Of a stretch of DNA of 64,000 bases, positions 62,455 to 64,000 are shown piece by piece; position 1 is the first letter of the stretch; each line of letters starts with the position of its first letter. Both the position numbers and the translations under genes were made by a program. The notes under the pieces were generated by a model that worked only from the letters and a program-made list of their open reading frames with translations, ran no database searches and had not been told where the DNA came from. The stretch is from Cytobacillus firmus (GTDB lineage: Bacteria; Bacillota; Bacilli; Bacillales; Cytobacillaceae), in assembly GCF_023612095.1 (NCBI RefSeq), contig NZ_CP086235.1, forward strand, positions 1,871,501 through 1,935,500, read 5' to 3'.

Positions 62455-62577
62455 GTTTTGGAGTCGGAAGTTTGCTTAGGTTCTGACTCAAAATTAGAAA
62501 AACCAGGTCTGAGTGTCAAAAGTTGCTCCAGGTTCCGACTCAAACCAGAAAAAACTGGTTGCAGAGTCCGAAGATAC
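62455..62577 (-). repeat. Tandem ~50-bp hairpin repeats, locus B (inverted relative to locus A)
   Basis: Read on the minus strand, GTCGGAACCTGGAGCAACTT...ACCTGGTTTTT and GTCAGAACCTAAGCAAACTT follow each other about 50 bases apart, matching the units at 42911-43042 (core GAACCTGnnGCAACTTC). They fill most of the 339-base spacer 62368-62706, in which I see no gene. Confidence 0.75.
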
Positions 62578-62602
62578 CCCTTGCCTCAGACTAAAGTTAA
62601 AG

Positions 62603-62629
62603 AGACGCGTCCCGCAAGGCGCGTCTTTT
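62603..62629 (+). terminator. Rho-independent terminator-like hairpin
   Basis: An AGACGCG / CGCGTCT stem followed by TTTTC lies downstream of the helicase gene and the repeats. Confidence 0.65.
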
Positions 62630-62706
62630 CTCATACAAAAGAATAAAGGAGGATTTTCCCATCTCTTAGAGAATTTCATAGGAATAAAAGTTTAGGGGGA
62701 TATCTA

Positions 62707-63150
62707 ATGTGCAATGTGGTATCAAAAGAATTCAAAGCAGTTGTCATAAGAAACAGTGGTTTATTTAAGGATTATGCCCATTTGGTGCCTGAAGCAGCTC
62801 AGGCTTTTTTAAAGCAGGGCCATCTTGTTCAAAACAGCAGCGGTTTAGAAGTGACCCTTTATGAACCTAAGAGAGGAGAAGACCACTTAAAGGGTACCTT
62901 TTTTACGGGGTATTTAGTTCATGAAAAAGCAGAAATGCTGCCAAATGGGATGGAGTATATAGATGCCGTGCACACTTATGCATCGATTAGAGGAAAGACT
63001 GCTGAGATGGGGGATTTGCATAGTCGGCTTAACGGTTGGCTAAGTGAGAACGATCGCCAGCAGTCTATTAACCAATATATTATTGAAGTTTATTATTCAG
63101 CTGCAAATGAAGAGGAAGAGGCAGAAGTTTTTATTCCAATCAAAGATTAA
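62707..63150 (+). CDS. GyrI-like/AraC effector-binding domain protein, second
   Basis: The 147-residue protein starts at ATG 62707 behind AGGGGGATATCTA. The pattern FKAVVIRNSGLFKDYAHLVP, LEVTLYEPKRGEDHLKGTFF, MEYIDAVHTYASIRGKTAEM and INQYIIEVYYSA...EVFIPIKD is that of a stand-alone GyrI-like small-molecule-binding domain, related in fold but not closely to the one at 50446. The YAS(I)RGKT block corresponds to YASIRHKGP there. No DNA-binding domain is present. It is probably monocistronic, with a hairpin two bases after the stop. Confidence 0.65.
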   Translation: MCNVVSKEFKAVVIRNSGLFKDYAHLVPEAAQAFLKQGHLVQNSSGLEVTLYEPKRGEDHLKGTFFTGYLVHEKAEMLPNGMEYIDAVHTYASIRGKTAEMGDLHSRLNGWLSENDRQQSINQYIIEVYYSAANEEEEAEVFIPIKD

Positions 63151-63151
63151 A

Positions 63152-63171
63152 CCGCTCAAAAATATGAGCGG
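63152..63171. terminator. Hairpin between convergent genes
   Basis: A CCGCTCA / TGAGCGG stem directly after the stop codon at 63150; the T run is weak. Confidence 0.6.
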
Positions 63172-63179
63172 CAACTGTC

Positions 63180-63806
63180 TTAAATCTCTTTCGATGAAAG
63201 GGGAAGAAATAGCTTTACCCCTCTCTTATTAAAGGGCAGGATTTTTAAATCGGCAATCAAGTGGCTTATGTAACCGGCAAGACAGGTATAATAGACTCCT
63301 TCTATGCCAAGGGACATTTCAAATCTGGAAGAAATGAATGCGAAGAAAATAACCCCCAGCACGGAATGAGTATAACTGCGGTGGGAAACAAAGGAAGCTA
63401 TCAATATATAAATCCCAAATAATATGAGCCAAAGTTCCTGCAGCGAGATTCCACCGGCCAGGACGCCAACTCCTGTAATGGTGAGCATATGCTTTTGCCT
63501 GATTTTTGATGAGATGGCGGTCATTCCGATTCCGATAGCCATTCCAAGCCATTTCTCTTTTGCGGAGCCCTCATAAAAACTATAAATAATCATTAAAATT
63601 CCTATGATTTGGGCCACCGTCTGAACGACTTCATGTGATAGAGTAAGCCGGTCGCGGAGTTTTCCATCAATGTCGAGATCAGGGATTAATCCTGAAACAC
63701 TCCCGAGGCCGACTAATAAAAGGGTTGCAGAGGGGCTGGCATGAACAGTGTTCGCAACCACATATCCTGCTGCTGCTCCAATTGCTGCATGGGCGGTACC
63801 ATTCAA
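63180..63806 (-). CDS. YdjM-like membrane-bound metal-dependent hydrolase
   Basis: This is a DUF457-type membrane protein of about 208 residues. Metal-ligand positions are the His in NGTAHAAIGAAAGY, the two Asp in GLIPDLDIDGKLRDR, the His in LTLSHEVV and the histidines in FVSHRSYTHSVLG and YISHLIADL. Several hydrophobic helices lie between. E. coli YdjM of this family is an SOS-regulated inner-membrane protein; the activity is unproved. A GTG at 63818 lies inside the AAAGGTGG ribosome site, so TTG 63806 (NGTAHAAIG) is preferred. Confidence 0.75.
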   Translation of the reverse strand: MNGTAHAAIGAAAGYVVANTVHASPSATLLLVGLGSVSGLIPDLDIDGKLRDRLTLSHEVVQTVAQIIGILMIIYSFYEGSAKEKWLGMAIGIGMTAISSKIRQKHMLTITGVGVLAGGISLQELWLILFGIYILIASFVSHRSYTHSVLGVIFFAFISSRFEMSLGIEGVYYTCLAGYISHLIADLKILPFNKRGVKLFLPLSSKEI

Positions 63807-63919
63807 AATTATTTCCACCTTTATGTGATATTTGCATTTTTTTCATGCATTCTTTTATTATATCAAAACATCTGTTCTGTTTGGCGGTTAATAGATTAAA
63901 ATCTCCCGGCAGTTCATGG

Positions 63920-63925
63920 TATAAT
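63920..63925 (+). promoter_or_regulatory. -10 box upstream of the last gene
   Basis: TATAAT followed by GTGGACAAAG, 52 bases before the start at 63978. A matching -35 box is not clear. Confidence 0.45.
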
Positions 63926-63977
63926 GTGGACAAAGCTAAAGCATACATAATCGAATTTGTATCTAAGGAAGGTATTT

Positions 63978-64000
63978 ATGTCAGAGGAAAACATAACGAG
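63978..64000 (+). CDS. Start of a gene cut by the window end
   Basis: ATG 63978 lies behind AAGGAAGGTATTT. Only seven codons (MSEENIT) are present, so the product cannot be named. Confidence 0.5.

Overview
The window reads as chromosomal DNA of a low-to-mid GC Firmicute of the family Bacillaceae (Bacillus/Cytobacillus/Mesobacillus-like; genus is inference). The grounds are AGGAGG-type ribosome binding sites with many TTG/GTG starts, a SpoIIP paralogue, an AbrB paralogue, a DegU-like regulator, and gene sets known from Bacillus: yfkO, the mhqR/mhqO/mhqD quinone-detoxification genes, cysL-cysJI, trhO and a YitT-family protein.

Layout. 0-1.8 kb: GNAT fragment, nitroreductase yfkO and a frameshifted prenyltransferase-fold gene, ended by an IS1182 element. 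3.5-11.6 kb: AT-rich accessory DNA with a topB gene carrying an in-frame stop, several small membrane or secreted proteins (including a possible secreted antimicrobial plus membrane partner bracketed by a 15-bp inverted repeat), an AbrB paralogue, a PemK/MazF-like protein and a broken GNAT gene. 11.7-23.8 kb: core-like genes: corA, modB with a modA remnant, an iron alcohol dehydrogenase, an MhqR-controlled electrophile/quinone operon (two operator-like palindromes, mhqR, mhqO, mhqD, WrbA-like flavoprotein, pirin), a family 2 glycosyltransferase, a ZIP transporter, a structured-RNA-like element, a YitT protein and a FlaR-like kinase. 23.8-33.6 kb: IS-rich island with two copies of one defective IS3 element, a deleted IS1182, an IS21 remnant and a truncated second IS3; between them lie a second-type spoIIP, two related PKD-like secreted proteins, two small genes and a decayed PD-(D/E)XK nuclease gene. 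33.6-47.7 kb: core-like genes: molybdopterin oxidoreductase (3' end fused to IS sequence), DegU-like regulator, Mga/AtxA-like regulator, NAD-dependent reductase, ArAE-type membrane protein, YbaK-type deacylase, M20 amidohydrolase, and cysL divergent from cysJI (sulfite reductase). 47.7-49.2 kb: a tandemly duplicated leader with 20-21 bp repeats in front of a NERD nuclease-like gene. 49.3-64 kb: frameshifted class V aminotransferase, then a run of small metabolic or resistance-type genes (GyrI-like, DinB, GNAT, methyltransferase, Nudix, histidine phosphatase, DUF2332), trhO, a LysE-type exporter, a SWIM/SNF2 helicase split by a frameshift, a second GyrI-like gene and a YdjM-like membrane hydrolase.

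Two themes cut across the window. First, five otherwise well-conserved genes are each broken by one or two single-base indels, most of them in homopolymer runs (1.3, 10.9/11.1, 21.5, 49.8 and 60.0 kb), which looks more like sequencing error than decay. Second, several repeat families are present: a tandem ~50-bp hairpin repeat at 42.9 kb that recurs inverted at 62.5 kb, a 21-bp array before the NERD gene, IS21 terminal repeats, and long perfect palindromes. No tRNA, rRNA, CRISPR array or complete prophage was seen.
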